NCBI GenBank assembly: GCA_016647705.1 | Contig: CM028328.1 | Coordinates: forward strand, 38,106,501-38,170,500 | From: Eucommia ulmoides | Lineage: Eukaryota > Streptophyta > Magnoliopsida > Garryales > Eucommiaceae | Length of the DNA stretch: 64,000 bases | Reading direction: 5' to 3' | Shown: positions 30,706 through 42,760 of the stretch, piece after piece | How the letters are laid out: each line of letters opens with the position of its first letter | Numbering within the stretch: position 1 is the stretch's first letter | Translations under genes and position numbers: made by a program | Notes under the pieces: model-generated | Told to the model about the DNA's origin: nothing | Database searches by the model: none | The model's input: only the letters and a program-made list of their open reading frames with translations

Positions 30706-33258
30706 ATGGATAATAACTCTAAAGTCGAACCTAAAGAAAGAGAAGGCGAACATAAGAAGTACTTTGCTTAGAAGTATGCAAGACAAGTTACAGGAGAAAA
30801 ATATGTTAAGGTGCCGATTTTGTAATCAGCAAAACAATTGCGTCATTGATAGGCTAAAACAACATTTGGCTAGGACACACAAAAGGATGAAAGCATGTTC
30901 TTCAGTTCCTCAAAATGTTATGGAGGAATGTAAGAAAGCATTACAGAATTCTCAGAAAGTTAAAATGCAACAAAGTTTAATGCTTCAAGAGATACGTAAA
31001 GGTGGAAGTAGGAATTATCATGATCCAGTGGATTTGGAAAGCGGGAGTAGTAGTGTTGCATCTCAACCAAAAGCTAAGGATTTAATGGACACCTATGTCA
31101 ATAGTCAAGCTCGACAAGCGACTCTCAACTTGAAATGGAAGAAAGAAGAAAGAAAGAGGTTTGCCAACTTAATTGGACGTTTTTGTTTGTCAAGTAGACT
31201 AGCTTTCAATAAGATTAATGACCCATACTTTGAGCCAATGTGTGATGGAATTCCTAAATATGGGTTGGGATTCGCTCCCCCTAAAATTCATGAGATGAAG
31301 ACGTGGATCTTGAAAGATAAAGTTATAAACATCAATTATATGCGAAAAGAACACGAGAGAACGTGGAAACAATATGGATGCTCAATAACGTCTGATGGTT
31401 GAACGGATGAAAAAAAGAGATGCCTCATCAATTTTCTTGTGAATAGTCCTACTGGTACATGGTTTTTGAAGTCTATCGATACATCCACTTCTAATAAAAA
31501 TGGAGGGTTGTTATTCAAGAATTTCAATGAAGTTGTATAACCAATTTAAGAAAAGAAAATGTGTTGCAAGTTATCACAGATAATGCAATGAATTATGTAA
31601 ATGCTGGGAAGAGGTTAAAAGAAAAAAGGAAACAATTATATTGGACTCCATGTGCAGCTCACAGTATTGATCTAATGTCGGAGGACATAGGAATGTTAGA
31701 GGTTCATGAAGATGTTGCAAAAGCCAAGCAAGTGGTTAAGTACATTTATGGGCATACTTTGGTTATAGATATGATGAGGTCATTTACAAGAATATCAAAC
31801 TTCTTCGTCCTGTTGTTACACGATTTTCTACCGCTCATCTCACTCTTCAGAGCATTTACAAGCAAAAACAATCTCTAATTTCTATGTTTTCTTCTGAAGC
31901 TTGGGCCAACTCACTTTATGGAAAGAAAGAGGAGGAAGTGAAAATACGAGCTATTGTATTTTTTGTTCAACATTTTAGTCCCGTGTTGCTTATTGTATCA
32001 AAAGCATAATCCCTCTAGCTAGTTTGTTAAGAGAGGTTGATTTAGAGGAAAGACCTGTTATGGGATTTATAAATGAGTTGATGGACTCGGCAAAGGAGAA
32101 GAGAGCATATAATTGTGGAAGAAATGAAAGAAAATATCTACCAATTTGGAAAGAAATTGATGATAGATGAACTCCACAACTCCATCAATCATTGCATGTC
32201 GTTGAATATTATCTCAATCCTCAGTTACGTTACGAAGCAAGTGTTTCTCGTGATGATAAAGTGAGGAGAGATATTTGAGTGCATGAATAGGATGTTGGAT
32301 TATAATGATCGGCTAAAAGCAGACATTCAGTTTGACATATATGATCATGCACGGGGAGACTTCAGTACTCGTGTGGCAATTGACTTTAGAAAACTACGGT
32401 GTCCAGGTAATTAGTATTTGATTTGCTTTTTATATTTTAATTTTTACTTTTTCAATCAAGTAGCTGACTGGTGGATTTTGGAGGTAAAACACTCGAGCTC
32501 AGAAGTTGCAATTCGTGTCTTAAGCCTGACATGTAGTACCTCAGGTTGTGAAAGAAATTGGAGCACTTTCCAAGACATATCTTGTTTTTTCTCTTAATTT
32601 TTTTTTTAATTTATTTATTTACCATTCTTTTGTTTTTGTTTTATTCCTTAACTTTCTCTAACATAAATGTTAGATTCATACCCAAAAAAAAAAATAGGTT
32701 TGAGGGTAAAAGGTTGCATGCTCTAGTTTATTTGATCTATAACACCCGACTTAGAGAAATAAGTATTAGGAGAAAACATAAAATTGATCCAATTTTAGTT
32801 GATGAGATTGATTCAGATGTTGAGTGGTTTGATGAGAAAGAAGATCCTATTATCCCAATCGATACATCTTGTATTGATGATGAAAACTTATTTGTTGTTA
32901 CCGCGGTTAAGACAATACTCGTACCTACTCACGAGATGTTGGTAGACCTCATGTGCTTAACATTCATCCTTCTTCTGGATCCACCACCAAAGAAGCTAAA
33001 GACGGTGGAGCGCTCAAGTACCAAATAATAAATCATTCTTTTTTATTTGTCAAGTCTTTTATTAGCATTACTTGCTATTTCGTTTAATAGGGACAAACAA
33101 AGAGAAAGACAAAGGAAAAGACAAAGAAACAGAACTACTACCCACCCAGCCAAGTTCTAAATGATGGAGACATAGAAGATTTGGAGAAGGATGACGGAAG
33201 AATACTAGACCTGGCGAATGATTTGGATATTGACAATGATGAAATAGATGAAGAATAA
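30706..33258 (+). pseudogene. hAT transposase (BED finger, DUF659, hATC)
   Basis: ATG at 30706 (MDNNSKVEPKEREGEHKKYF, then TAG). A BED-type zinc finger MLRCRFCNQQNNCVIDRLKQ-HLARTHKR with C, C, H, H in place lies at 30808-30890. Next come GIPKYGLGFAPPKIHEMKTW and WKQYGCSITSDG-TDEKKRCL (DUF659-like; the W of GW is a TGA stop), then VLQVITDNAMNYVNAGK (31561 on; the DNA.N motif) and YWTPCAAHSIDLMSEDIG. The C-terminal hATC dimerisation region is about 32470-32580 (SSSEVAIRVLSLTCSTSGCE, RNWSTF) and 32680-32870 (LVYLIYNTRLREISIRRKHK, IDPILVDEIDSDVEWF), separated by a likely intron. The tail DGDIEDLEKDDGRILDL ends at TAA 33258. Five or more stops/frameshifts; inactive. Inserted in the copia element; TIRs and 8-bp duplication not fixed. 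Confidence 0.88.
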
Positions 33259-33304
33259 TTGGAGTGAAATTTATTTGGCTTTTGTAGGTATTTGAGCGAG
33301 AATT

Positions 33305-33920
33305 GAACGAGTTAACACTTTGTTGGTTTTTCATATTAATTAACACTTTCAACCTTTCATATATATTGTCCATTATTTTATTGATCTAGTTAACACTTTG
33401 TTGGTTTTTTATATTAATTAACACTTTCAACCTTTCATACTTATTGTCCATTATTTTATTTTTTTGGCCATCTTATAATTTTATCTACATCTATTCTTCA
33501 TAATTCATATATATCCTTTTTAACTACTTTTTTGGTATTTTTTAATTACATATAATATTTTTTAAATATTAAACATTTATGTATCGCAAGGCTTACATCC
33601 CATGCCCTAGTTAACACTTTGTTGGTTTTTTGTATAAATTAACACTTTCAACCTTTCATATATATTGTCCATTATTTTATTGATCTAGTTAACACTTTGT
33701 TGGTTTTTTATATCAATTAACACTTTCAACCTTTCATACTTATTGTCCATTATTTTATTTTTTTGGCCATTTTATGATTTTATCTACATCTATTCTTCAT
33801 AATTCATATATATTCTTTCTAATTACTTTTTTGGTATTTTTCAATTACATATAATATTTTTAAAATAATAAAAATTATTATTTTTATTATCTCAAGGCTT
33901 ACGTCCCATGCCCTAGGGCT
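33305..33920. repeat. duplicated AT-rich 3' segment of the hAT element
   Basis: A unit of about 75 bp (GTTAACACTTTGTTGGTTTT ... CCTTTCATA..TATTGTCCATT) occurs four times (33308, 33388, 33607, 33687) in two larger copies of about 300 bp (33308-33600, 33607-33915), each ending CAAGGCTTAC.TCCCATGCCC. A C-run follows at 33931-33945. Confidence 0.85.
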
Positions 33921-33957
33921 TCCCCCTTCCCCCCCCCCCCCAAAAAAGCCCCCGCCT

Positions 33958-34620
33958 TTTACAACATTGGGTTAAGGATACGCTTAGTTGCGGTTACACC
34001 AAGTATATGGCCTTGATTACTCGAAGACTTCTCCCCAGTTGCCAAAATTGCATCTATTCGCCAATTAATCTCTCTTGCAACCATCTTTCATTGGCCGTTA
34101 CATCAGTTTGACATCAAGAATGCATTCTTGAACGGCGATTTACTCGAAGAAGTACATATAGAACAACCTCAAAGGTTTGTTGTTCCAGGGGTCAAGGTTG
34201 ATAGGTCCTATAAAGAAATCGATCAATGGCCTCAAACCATCTCCCCGAGCATGGGTTGGGAGATTTAGTGACGGAGTTAGATCTTCAGAAATGTAGAGTT
34301 AATCATTCAATGTTCTACAGACACGGTACAACAAGGAGAATATTGTTAATTGTGTATTATAATGACATCGTGATTACAGGAGACGGTCGCAGAGATATTG
34401 AAACAATCAAACAGTTTCTGTATAATAACTTTCAGATTAAAGACTTGGGAAGTTGAAATATTTCTTGGGTATAGAAGTCAAGATATTTACCATTCTCAGA
34501 GAAAATATGTCATCGACTTATGGAGCAAACCAAGGATCCGAGGGTCCATCCAACAAACTAACCAATGGATCCAAATACGAAATTGCAGGCAAATCTTGGA
34601 GAGTTATTGATGTACTCCGG
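33958..34620 (+). pseudogene. copia reverse transcriptase
   Basis: Frames give EDFSPVAKIASIRQLISLAT, FHWPLHQFDIKNAFLNGDLL and EEVHIEQPQRFVVPG, the N-terminal RT blocks with the first catalytic Asp (FDIKNAFLNG; family LDVKNAFLHGDL). Then 34226-34456 has HSMFYRHGTTRRILLIVYYN, DIVITGDG (family YVDDIVITG, here YNDI, one Asp of the pair changed to Asn) and FQIKDLGS, followed by FLGIEV in another frame. Non-functional. Confidence 0.87.
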
Positions 34621-34759
34621 GCAATCTAGATGGTTAGATGATAAGTTGAATCATTTTATGTTACCAGACCTAATATATCATTTGTAGTTAGTGTTATCAG
34701 CCAGTTTTTAAATCGTCCAAGAACCAGTCATGGGAAAGCTATTGTTCGCATTCTTAAAT

Positions 34760-35290
34760 ATCTAAAAAGTGCACCTGGATATGGTATGTTGTACAAGAAT
34801 CATGGACACACTCAGGTAGGGGGGTTACACAGATATTAATTGGGCCGAATCTCCTTCAGACAGAAAATCCACAATAGGCTATTGTGTATTTATTAGAAAT
34901 AATCTGGTCTCTTCCAAGAGTAAGAAACAGAGTGTGATTGCCCAATCAAGTGGTGAATCAAAATATAGAGTTATGGCTCGTACCAAGTGTAAGTTGATTT
35001 AGTTGGCTTCCAATGAGTTACGACCATTGGAACACATGCTAGAAGAACTTAGGTTCAACCATTCAACTCCAATGAGTTTAGCGTGTGATAATCAAGCCAC
35101 AGTCCAGACAGAGTGAAATCAAATTTTTCATGAGCGAAAAAAACACATTGAGGAAGATTGCAACTTCATTCAAGAGAAACTACTACAGAAGTTGCTCTAT
35201 ATTCAACATGTTAACTCTATTGATCAATTAGCAAGATTTATTTACTAAACTACTTAGAGGTTCTCAAGTAAAAATACATTTGTAACAAGT
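34760..35290 (+). pseudogene. copia RNase H
   Basis: Shifted frames match the copia RNase H series: YTDINWAESPSDRKSTIGYC, VFIRNNLVSSKSKKQSVIAQ, SSGESKYRVMARTKCKLI, LACDNQAT, HERKKHIEEDCNFIQEKLLQ and HVNSIDQLARFIY-KLLRGSQ, ending YICNKL-IYDI. Follows the RT in the expected order and abuts the putative 3' LTR. Confidence 0.82.
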
Positions 35291-35320
35291 TGTGAATATA
35301 CGATATATAACGAGAGGGGT

Positions 35321-35400
35321 GTTAGAGAGCATTTTCCTCTTTATCTTTGTATTAGGGGTTTCAAGTACAGCCTAAAGTCAAGTTGTCTCATTAATACCCA
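35321..35400 (+). repeat. start of a putative copia 3' LTR
   Basis: TGTTAGAGAGCATTTTCCTC follows the RNase H end and a G-rich tract (GAGAGGGG). The far end is not resolved. Confidence 0.4.
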
Positions 35401-36857
35401 AATCATGATTTCCCCTTCACAAAAAGAGGAAATGCATGCATTCAAAGAAATGAATTGCAATTCGCCACTAGCCAACTAAAAATAAAATCCACAGACTCCT
35501 CATAATCGCAAGTCACAAGACAACCATCTACGAAAAAGAACAAGTCAAGGCAAAACATCAAGCTGTAACCACTAAAAACATAATAACTTTGAAGTTTCAA
35601 TAACTAAAGTAGTTGCTGCATGGAAAATGAATATAGATTGGACAATAGAAAGGCCCTAGAAAAACACAACATATATTGATATACTGTGTATATCTCTTGT
35701 CTAACCAAACAATTAAAATATCAACCTTCCAAAAACAATATCCACCAAACCACGAATGTAAGCCAACAGATCAATGGGAAACCCAAAACGAATAAGAACT
35801 AAAATTCAAACAAAAAAGGGAAGCATGTTTTACAAATAGTTAAGGAAGGATATCAGGTTAGGTAGCAGTGCAGCTACTACCTCCCACCTAGGAAGCAAGG
35901 ACATGCATAGGTAGATTAAGTATCAGATACATTTTACTCTTAAAGTAATCGTTGGACACATCTTACATACTCAGATATTTTTAGAAAATATATATATATT
36001 CAAAAAAAAATAAAAAAGTAGAATATGCAATATTAACAAGTTCAATAACAAGTAATGAGTTCGAATTAAATGAGACATGAACGGAAGGAGTTCGTCTTTT
36101 GGTGTTTAGTTTACTGATGTCTAAATGACAACTAAGCATTTGGATCAATTTGAAGATCAGTTCCTATCCTTTTTATGTGCCTCGATTGATTAAAGAATCT
36201 TTTACTTGGAGCAATTCGAAATTCAATTTGTATTTTATTTATGTGACTCATTTGATTAAACATAATCTACTTTCATATTTTTGACTATGTGCTTGAAGGC
36301 ACTATTTTATTGAAAATGTAAATTACTTAATTTTAGGTTCTAAAATTAATGATTAATTGGAATTGCATACTTGATCTATCTATTAAATTTATCTATTTAG
36401 CGTTTTAAATTTGGCTACTTCTTATCAAAGGGTACCTAAAAAAATTCAAGTACAACTTCAAGAAGCAATATGACAAAATCATACTATTAAGATTCAATTA
36501 AAATATCTATATTTACAATGGTGAAATATATAATTAAGTTCATGTTCAACCACCTGGGGAGTGGATAGTATTTGGGCCAAAACTTTCCCTCTAAAAGTTT
36601 TACGAAGCGATCTTACCCTTCTATTTTTTTTCCAAATAAATCTCAACCTTCTAATAAAAGATATTTTCAAAAACATAATGATTATTAAATGTATATCTAT
36701 CTGTGTTATATTATATAACAGCTCTTAGTATATTTCGCCTACACGTTTTACCTCCTCATTTGAGGAACTATTTAAGGAAATTACTCCAATTAAAAGTTCA
36801 AGAGATCTTGAGATAGATTAGTTGGCTAGACTTTTCAACGACATTTTAAAGACTAAG
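35401..36857. other. AT-rich intergenic, nothing recognised
   Basis: No ORF over 60 codons with similarity I recognise; may include the remainder of the copia LTR. Confidence 0.5.
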
Positions 36858-37306
36858 GTGACGTTTGGTATGCTAGATTCAAGATGGGATTGGGATGGCC
36901 ATGGGAATGGTCATTCCATTCCTATGTTTGGTACATGTCCCATTCCCATTACCAAGTATTTCCTAATCCCACAAAATTGGGATTAACCAATACCAACATA
37001 AACTTGGTATTAGTTAATCCTAATTACATGAGATTAGGTTTTAATAATTCATCGGCCAAAAAAAAGACCAAATAATAACCAAATATTAGAATTGGAATGA
37101 AATTTAATTAAATTAACTATTATACTGTTTGAAAATTTAATTAAATTACTAATTTACCCTTTGATGTCATTCCAATACTACATATGATCCATTTTATCAC
37201 CAAACATAGGAATGGTAATAACTATTCTATTCCATTATTATACTAATTTCAATCTTTTTATCATTCTATTCCATTAAATTTCATTACAACGTACCAAATG
37301 CAACAC
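36858..37306. mobile_element. MITE, 449 bp
   Basis: Ends GTGACGTTTGGTATG ... CGTACCAAATGCAACAC are imperfect inverted repeats (GTG...TTTGGTA). The inner parts also pair (TTCCATTCCTATGTTTGGTA / CACCAAACATAGGAATGGTA). Flanking AAG on both sides is a possible 3-bp target duplication, as in PIF/Harbinger-type MITEs. No coding capacity; superfamily tentative. Confidence 0.7.
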
Positions 37307-37319
37307 AAGAGAATGCCTA

Positions 37320-38415
37320 ATGACTGGAGGAGAAGTAATCTTAGTATCCATCAATAAAAATAGAGTGGATGTTCAAAATTGTACGAACTATCGGGACATA
37401 AAACTTATGAATCAAACTATGGAACTTTGGGAGAGCGTGGTAGAATATAGAATAAGACATGAACCAAGCATAGAGGAGAACCAATTTGGATTTATACCCA
37501 ACCGATCCACCACTGAAACTATTTATTTACTCAGAAGATTGATGGAGAAATATAGAAAAAAGAATAAAGATTTACATATGATTTTTGTGAACCTGGAAAA
37601 AGCTTATAATCGAGTTCCAAGAAAAGTTTTGTTGTGAGTATTAGAAAAGAAGGTATTCAATGAGTATATTGAGGTAATTAAGGATATGTATGCAAGGTAT
37701 AGTCACTAGTATTCCAACAGGAGGATGTGATACTTGTGCATTTTCTATTAATATAGGCTTATATCAAGAATTATCTTTAAGTCCTTACCTTTTCATTCTA
37801 GTGATGGATGAACTCACAAAACATATTCAAGATGGGGTACCTTAGAATATGTTGTTTGCAGATGACAACGATGAAAATATAATAGGTATTAATACTATGT
37901 TAAAAAAATGGAGAGAAATCTTATAGTTTGAAGATTAGCAGAAGCACACGGAATACATGCATTACAATTTTAGTAATGCCTGGAGAAATGATAGCGCGGT
38001 CAAAATTGGAGATCAATAGGTTCATAAGGATGAACATTTTAGATATTTAAGTTCAATGACGAAATACATGCATTACAATTTTAGTAATGCCCGGATCCAA
38101 AGAGATGATGGCGCGGTTAAAATTGGAAATCAAGAGATTCATAAGGATGATCATTTTGGATATTTAGGTTCAACGATTCAAGACAATGGCGAAATCGATG
38201 AGGATATTACTCATAGAGTCAAGGCAAAATTATTAAAGTGGAGAAGTGCAGTTAAGGTCATGTGATCATAGGATATCATCGAAGCTTGAAAGAAAATTCG
38301 ACAAAACTGCAATAAGATTGGTGATCCTATATGGTTCGGAATGTTAGGCAATAACAAGAAGCATGTCCAGAAAATTGGTGACAGAAATGAAGATGCTAAG
38401 ATGAATGATCGAGCA
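37320..38415 (+). pseudogene. LINE reverse transcriptase (RTE-like)
   Basis: 37320-37637 reads CTNYRDIKLMNQTMELWESV, then ENQFGFIPNRSTTETIYLLR, LMEKYRKKNKDLHMIFVNLE and KAYNRVPRKVLL, the RT palm/finger blocks of plant RTE-like non-LTR elements (family FIDLEKAYD.VPR; the catalytic Asp of DLEKAYD is Asn here). After frameshifts, LVMDELTKHIQDGVP and MLFADDND occur near 37800-37870. The end (38056-38415) has KIGNQEIHKDDHFGYLGSTI, GEIDEDITHRVKAKLLKWRS and a decayed thumb with ILYGSEC. Part is tandemly duplicated. 5' end missing, as usual for LINEs. Confidence 0.85.
37937..38165 (+). repeat. tandem duplication inside the LINE
   Basis: AATACATGCATTACAATTTT followed by AGTAATGCC and GGCGCGGT.AAAATTGGA occurs at 37941 and 38063, unit about 122 bp. 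The second copy is the more intact one. Confidence 0.85.
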
Positions 38416-40700
38416 CTGGATTGCCACGAATCCATTGACAAAAGCCTTTTGGTACGTGTACACATTGAGGGCATGTTGAGGGATTATAAGGTGCATGTGA
38501 TTAACCTAGAGCTCCCAACCTTCAAGTATTTGGCTAATGTTGCCCGTAAGCTCAATGGAGTGGTCCGAGTGCCGTAGCCATTACCGGCAAATAATTGGAA
38601 GAATCCCAGTGGTCGAAAGCCTGCTAAGGCAGCTGGTGTACAATTAAAGCGATGGGCAGATCAGCCAACAGGCGAAAGAAACCACCGACCCCAAAGCGAA
38701 CCCCCAGAATAGCCATGTGGTTCAGCCGAGGTTGGAGAGTTGTTGGCCAACTAAATTAGGTATGCAAAATTCACCTTACACCGGTTAAGACAATACCAAC
38801 ATGAGACAAGCATGCACGAGGAAAATATTGTTCATTCCATCACAATATTACACATAGCACAATGGATTGGCGGACACTCCAACGGATATTCCACAAACGT
38901 CTGCAGGATAGATACATTCGACTAAAGGATCAGTCAAACATGAATGAATGACCATTCCCTCAGCACAATTCTCCATCCGCCATTCATATGGTTCCTTCTA
39001 CGATGAAGAAGTGGGCCCACAGTCACAAATGGCGGCTACCCATCAAGCCAACATGGAAAATTGCTCCTATGGAGGTTGACTTTCACGTCAAAAGTTCATT
39101 ACCCCCAAGTCTGAAAAGAGAAAACTACCAAAGGACACCCCTAGGTGCACCAGAGTCAGGCTACTAAACGGGCGCTTTATCTACCGTTTATGATGGTGTC
39201 CAGGGACATCCTCGCCCGGAGAAAGGGCTGGTCCTCATTCAAGTTGTTTTACCAATCAAAAAACCGCAATAGAGCCAAAGGTGCCTTAGCAGGTCCAAGA
39301 ATTCTTCGAAGACACTCCACATCTGCACCCAGAGACAGGAGTCCAGACCGGTGTTCATAACCAAAGGACTGTTGGAGGAGATAAGGAAGAAGCTTATCAG
39401 TCGGTTAGGCAAGTATGACGATATCTTCGCCTAGACCTATGCAGAAATGCCCGGACTAGATCCAGAACTATCCGCCCATACCCTTAACAGAATTGAATTT
39501 TTTTACCAGAGCAGAAATTGAGAAATTGTTGGAAATCTATTTAATCAAGCTGATTCAACATCCAATTGGGCTATCAAACATCGTTCCCTTCAAAAAGAAG
39601 ACCGGCCCAGTTGCAAATCTACTTATATTTCAGTGATTAGAATTGTGCATGTCTAAAAGATGACCATCCACTCCCACGTATCGACATACTGATCGACGCT
39701 ATAAACGAGTGTGAGATGTATTCCTTTGTGGACTATTGCGCTAGGTACAACCAAATACGAGTGGCACCAGAGGATGCAGAAAAGATAGCCTTCAAAACTC
39801 CGTTGGGCAATTTCTACTATGTTGTTATGCTTTGGCCTGAAAAATGTGAGGGCCACATACCAACGCACTATGATGGCCATCAGTCATGATTTAGTGCACA
39901 AAGTGGTTAAATTCTATGAGAACCATTTAGTAATAAAATCAAAGCATGAATACAATCACTTTAAGGATGTACAATTAGTTTTCGAACACCGTCGCAAATA
40001 CAGATTGAAATGAAATCTGCTCAACTGCGCATTTGCAATCACTGCCAGCAAGTTCCTTGGGATGGTGGTTCATAGGCATGGGATTGACATTGACAAAAGT
40101 AAGGAGAACGTTGTACTTGAAATGCTGACACCAACGCCCAGATGGAACTCAAAAGTTTTGTGGGGAAGGTGTCATACCCCCGAAGGCTTATACCCACTCT
40201 AAGTGAGCATCTATTCCCGCTTACTCCATTACTCAAGGATAATACTACTTTTGTGTGTAAAGAAGATCATCAAGCAGCGTTCGAATCAATAAAAAGGCAA
40301 TTGAGCTCTCCTCAACATATGGTATCCCCCGAGGCAGGGATATCTCTATGATTGTATCTGACTTCGACGTCTAGGTTAATCGAGGTGTTACTCGCTCAAG
40401 ATCATGATGGTCAAGAGCGACCAATATATTACCTTAGTAGATCAATTCATGGCCCTGAGAAGCGTTATAGCACGATGGAGAAGCATTGTTTGGCATTTGT
40501 ATTCGTTGCTAACAAATTGAAGCATTATTTGTCCGCACATACCATTCACCTGGTGAAGAAGTCAGAGTCGATCAAATATTTGTTGGCCCACGCGCCAATA
40601 GACAATTGACTAACACGATGGCACATGGAGGCATCATAATTTGTTGAGATTGGCTAGAAGTTGCCGACCGAGCAACCCCTTTATGGCTTCCCCGAGAATT
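38416..40700 (+). pseudogene. Ty3/gypsy gag-pol remnant, plus strand
   Basis: Begins beside the LINE with gag-like LLVRVHIEGMLRDYKVHVIN and LELPTFKYLANVARKL. After decayed DNA (38590-39150), TGALSTVYDGVQGHPRPEKG leads to FITKGLLEEIRKKLISRLGK and YDDIFA-TYAEMPGLDPEL, the linker before gypsy RT. RT blocks are scrambled (39500-40140): CFGLKNVRATYQRTM, then YENHLVIKSK where YVDDM.VKS belongs, so both catalytic Asp are gone. 40142-40609 is the RT-RNase H connection and RNase H: LKSFVGKVSYPRRLIPTLSE, PLTPLLKDNTTFVCKEDHQA, RPIYYLSRSIHGPEKRYSTM and EKHCLAFVFVANKLKHYLSA. No integrase recognised. Confidence 0.85.
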
Positions 40701-41099
40701 CCATAACAAAGCCCAAGAAGGAACACTAGGTGACACGTTCTCACCAACCACAATAGGAGGGGAATATCCTGAGTGTGATCGCCTCTAGATGAGAACATAT
40801 TGAAGATACCAAGAATATCGTCCAAAGGACAGGCAAGCATTTGGGAATCAGGATGAGACTTCAAACTAAAACCTGAATCTTCTGCTCGGAATAAAGAAGC
40901 ATCCAACGTACCCAAAAGAGGCGTCGAATCAAGTAAAGTTTGGCACCGCAACAAGGGGAAGTTGCACGAATAAGGAAAATTGAGCTTCAAAAGTTTGACG
41001 TTATTTATAGAAACTAGAGAAGCTTACCAAAGCATCGCACCATACTATGGTTGGACCCACCATCCTCCAACATATCAATCATATCATCAAAAGTTGAAG

Positions 41100-42760
41100 C
41101 TAAGCCACATCCTCCATGATCAGATTCACACAGTCAGACCAACCATCCCACGATGACCTAGCAATACCATAGTTTGTTGCCCCCGAGCCACATGTTCATT
41201 TTGGAATGGAACCAAAGGAGATAAATATATAGTGGCAACTTGCCAGTCCAAATCAAACGGCTTCAAAGAAATGTCTGATCGCGGGAGGAATGCAACGTGA
41301 AGAAAAGCAGGTGGACTATACAAAAATACCCTAATCATTAGGAGAGTGCCGAACCAAAGGAATGGGGCGATACTAACATAAGCACCAGTCCGCGACGCAA
41401 ATGATTGCCAGCTAGCCGCATATGATATCTCCCCAGTAGTGTCGTTAAAACTACCTAGAATCAACTGATCAAAACCCATTTGACGAGCTACTCGGTGCAA
41501 ATTATAGGACATCGCAACATGCTCAAACTCCGTGAGGGCGAGAAGGTAACCTCATTTGTAAAAGCAATTATACATGTCCGATAATGTACCGATCAACTCA
41601 TCTTGAGGTATTCGCTTGCGACGTATGGGATAGTGCTCATGATGAAAGACGTCATGGACAGGGTCCGAACATGGTCGAGGTACAAACGCCGACCATATCC
41701 AAGATCGTCATGTCACCAAGGATACATAAGGTTTCAAAGTGGGCCACCTAGCTAGTCTTGACAACAGTACACCAGAAGAAACCACCTCACGAGGTAGTGA
41801 TTAAAAACATTGAATATGCTCAAACAGGAAAAAGTGAAGTAACACTGACAGTACGAAGCTTCGAATGTCAACACAACCCATTAAATGCATTTGGTCAAAC
41901 CAAATGCAGTCAAGGCGGGTGTACAAATTTCCCAAACACAACGGCACAAATGCAAGAGGGAGTACCATAAATAACCAGGCCACCAGGGAAAAAAGATGAT
42001 TGTTCGGAACTTCTTTTGGGAAACCAGGCAGGATAAACCGGGACAACCATGAGACCAAGAAGGCAACCATGTGACCTAGACAATAGCTGATGTTCTTCAG
42101 GCTCTTTGTCGAATCTACCAAACCAATATTTCAATCATACAACGTAGGATGCCTTCTTGCCAATGCAACCATATGAGCAGAAATCATAAGCTTGGTGCAA
42201 ATATTGTACCACCTGTGTCTCATCTTCCGCAAGGTTGTCAGCATCGAAAAGTGACCCCTGAATGGCAAGGACTATAAGAGAAAGTACATAATCCAACGTT
42301 ACGGTGAACTCACCCTACAAGCTAACATAAGTGTGGGTTCACACTTATATTTGCGAACTCCATCTAGAATACAACACCACAAAGCCCAGAGAATCTCGTT
42401 GGGTTTTGAGATGTTGGGTCGATAATATAGCAGATACAATATTAGCCGAAGCCAAAGCATCGATATAGTGGTTGACCCTGAAGACATAATCGACCCAGTG
42501 TTCCCAGCCCTCAGCAAGTGAAAAATGGAATTAAAGGTCAAATAGGCATTAGGAAAGTCGCCTAGCTCGAGCTGAAAGTGAGGATGTACTTAGGAGAAAC
42601 CATATCGACGGTTTCAACGCCGACAACCGAGCATGGTGTACAGATACTTCCACTTGCCCCGTTAATAAAAAAATCTAATAGCGGAAATCCAGAAATCCAA
42701 AACGATCCCCAATAAAATATGGTGTTGACTTCCACCCCTGCCTCTCACGGAATGCCATGA
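41100..42760 (-). pseudogene. antisense plant mobile domain gene of the gypsy element
   Basis: On the minus strand, downstream of plus-strand pol. Pieces from N to C: PNEILWALWCCILDGVRKYK (42299-42541), GEFTVTLDYVLSLIVLAIQG (about 42240-42310), HMVAFLVSWLSRFILPGFPK and LAFVPLCLGNLYTRLDCIWF (41801-42121), then YNLHRVARQMGFDQLILGS (41126-41512). These match the PMD (PF10536) variant found in plant transposons (WGE.TVTLEDV; H.AFLL.WL.RF.F; LALAP..LG.LY.DL; Y.PHRVARQFG.DQ). Several Tat-lineage gypsy elements carry extra antisense ORFs between pol and the 3' LTR, and this fits that layout. Broken in several places. Confidence 0.72.

Larger units (their letters stand above)
29410..35400 (+). mobile_element. 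Ty1/copia LTR retrotransposon remnant with nested hAT
   Basis: Plus-strand order gag (29410-30200), integrase (30225-30705), [hAT 30706-33930], RT (33958-34620), RNase H (34760-35290), then the start of a 3' LTR (TGTTAGAGAGCATTTTCC at 35321). Integrase before RT is the copia order. All domains carry many stops and frameshifts. The piece between integrase and RT is missing or replaced by the hAT element. The 5' LTR was not identified. Confidence 0.85.
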
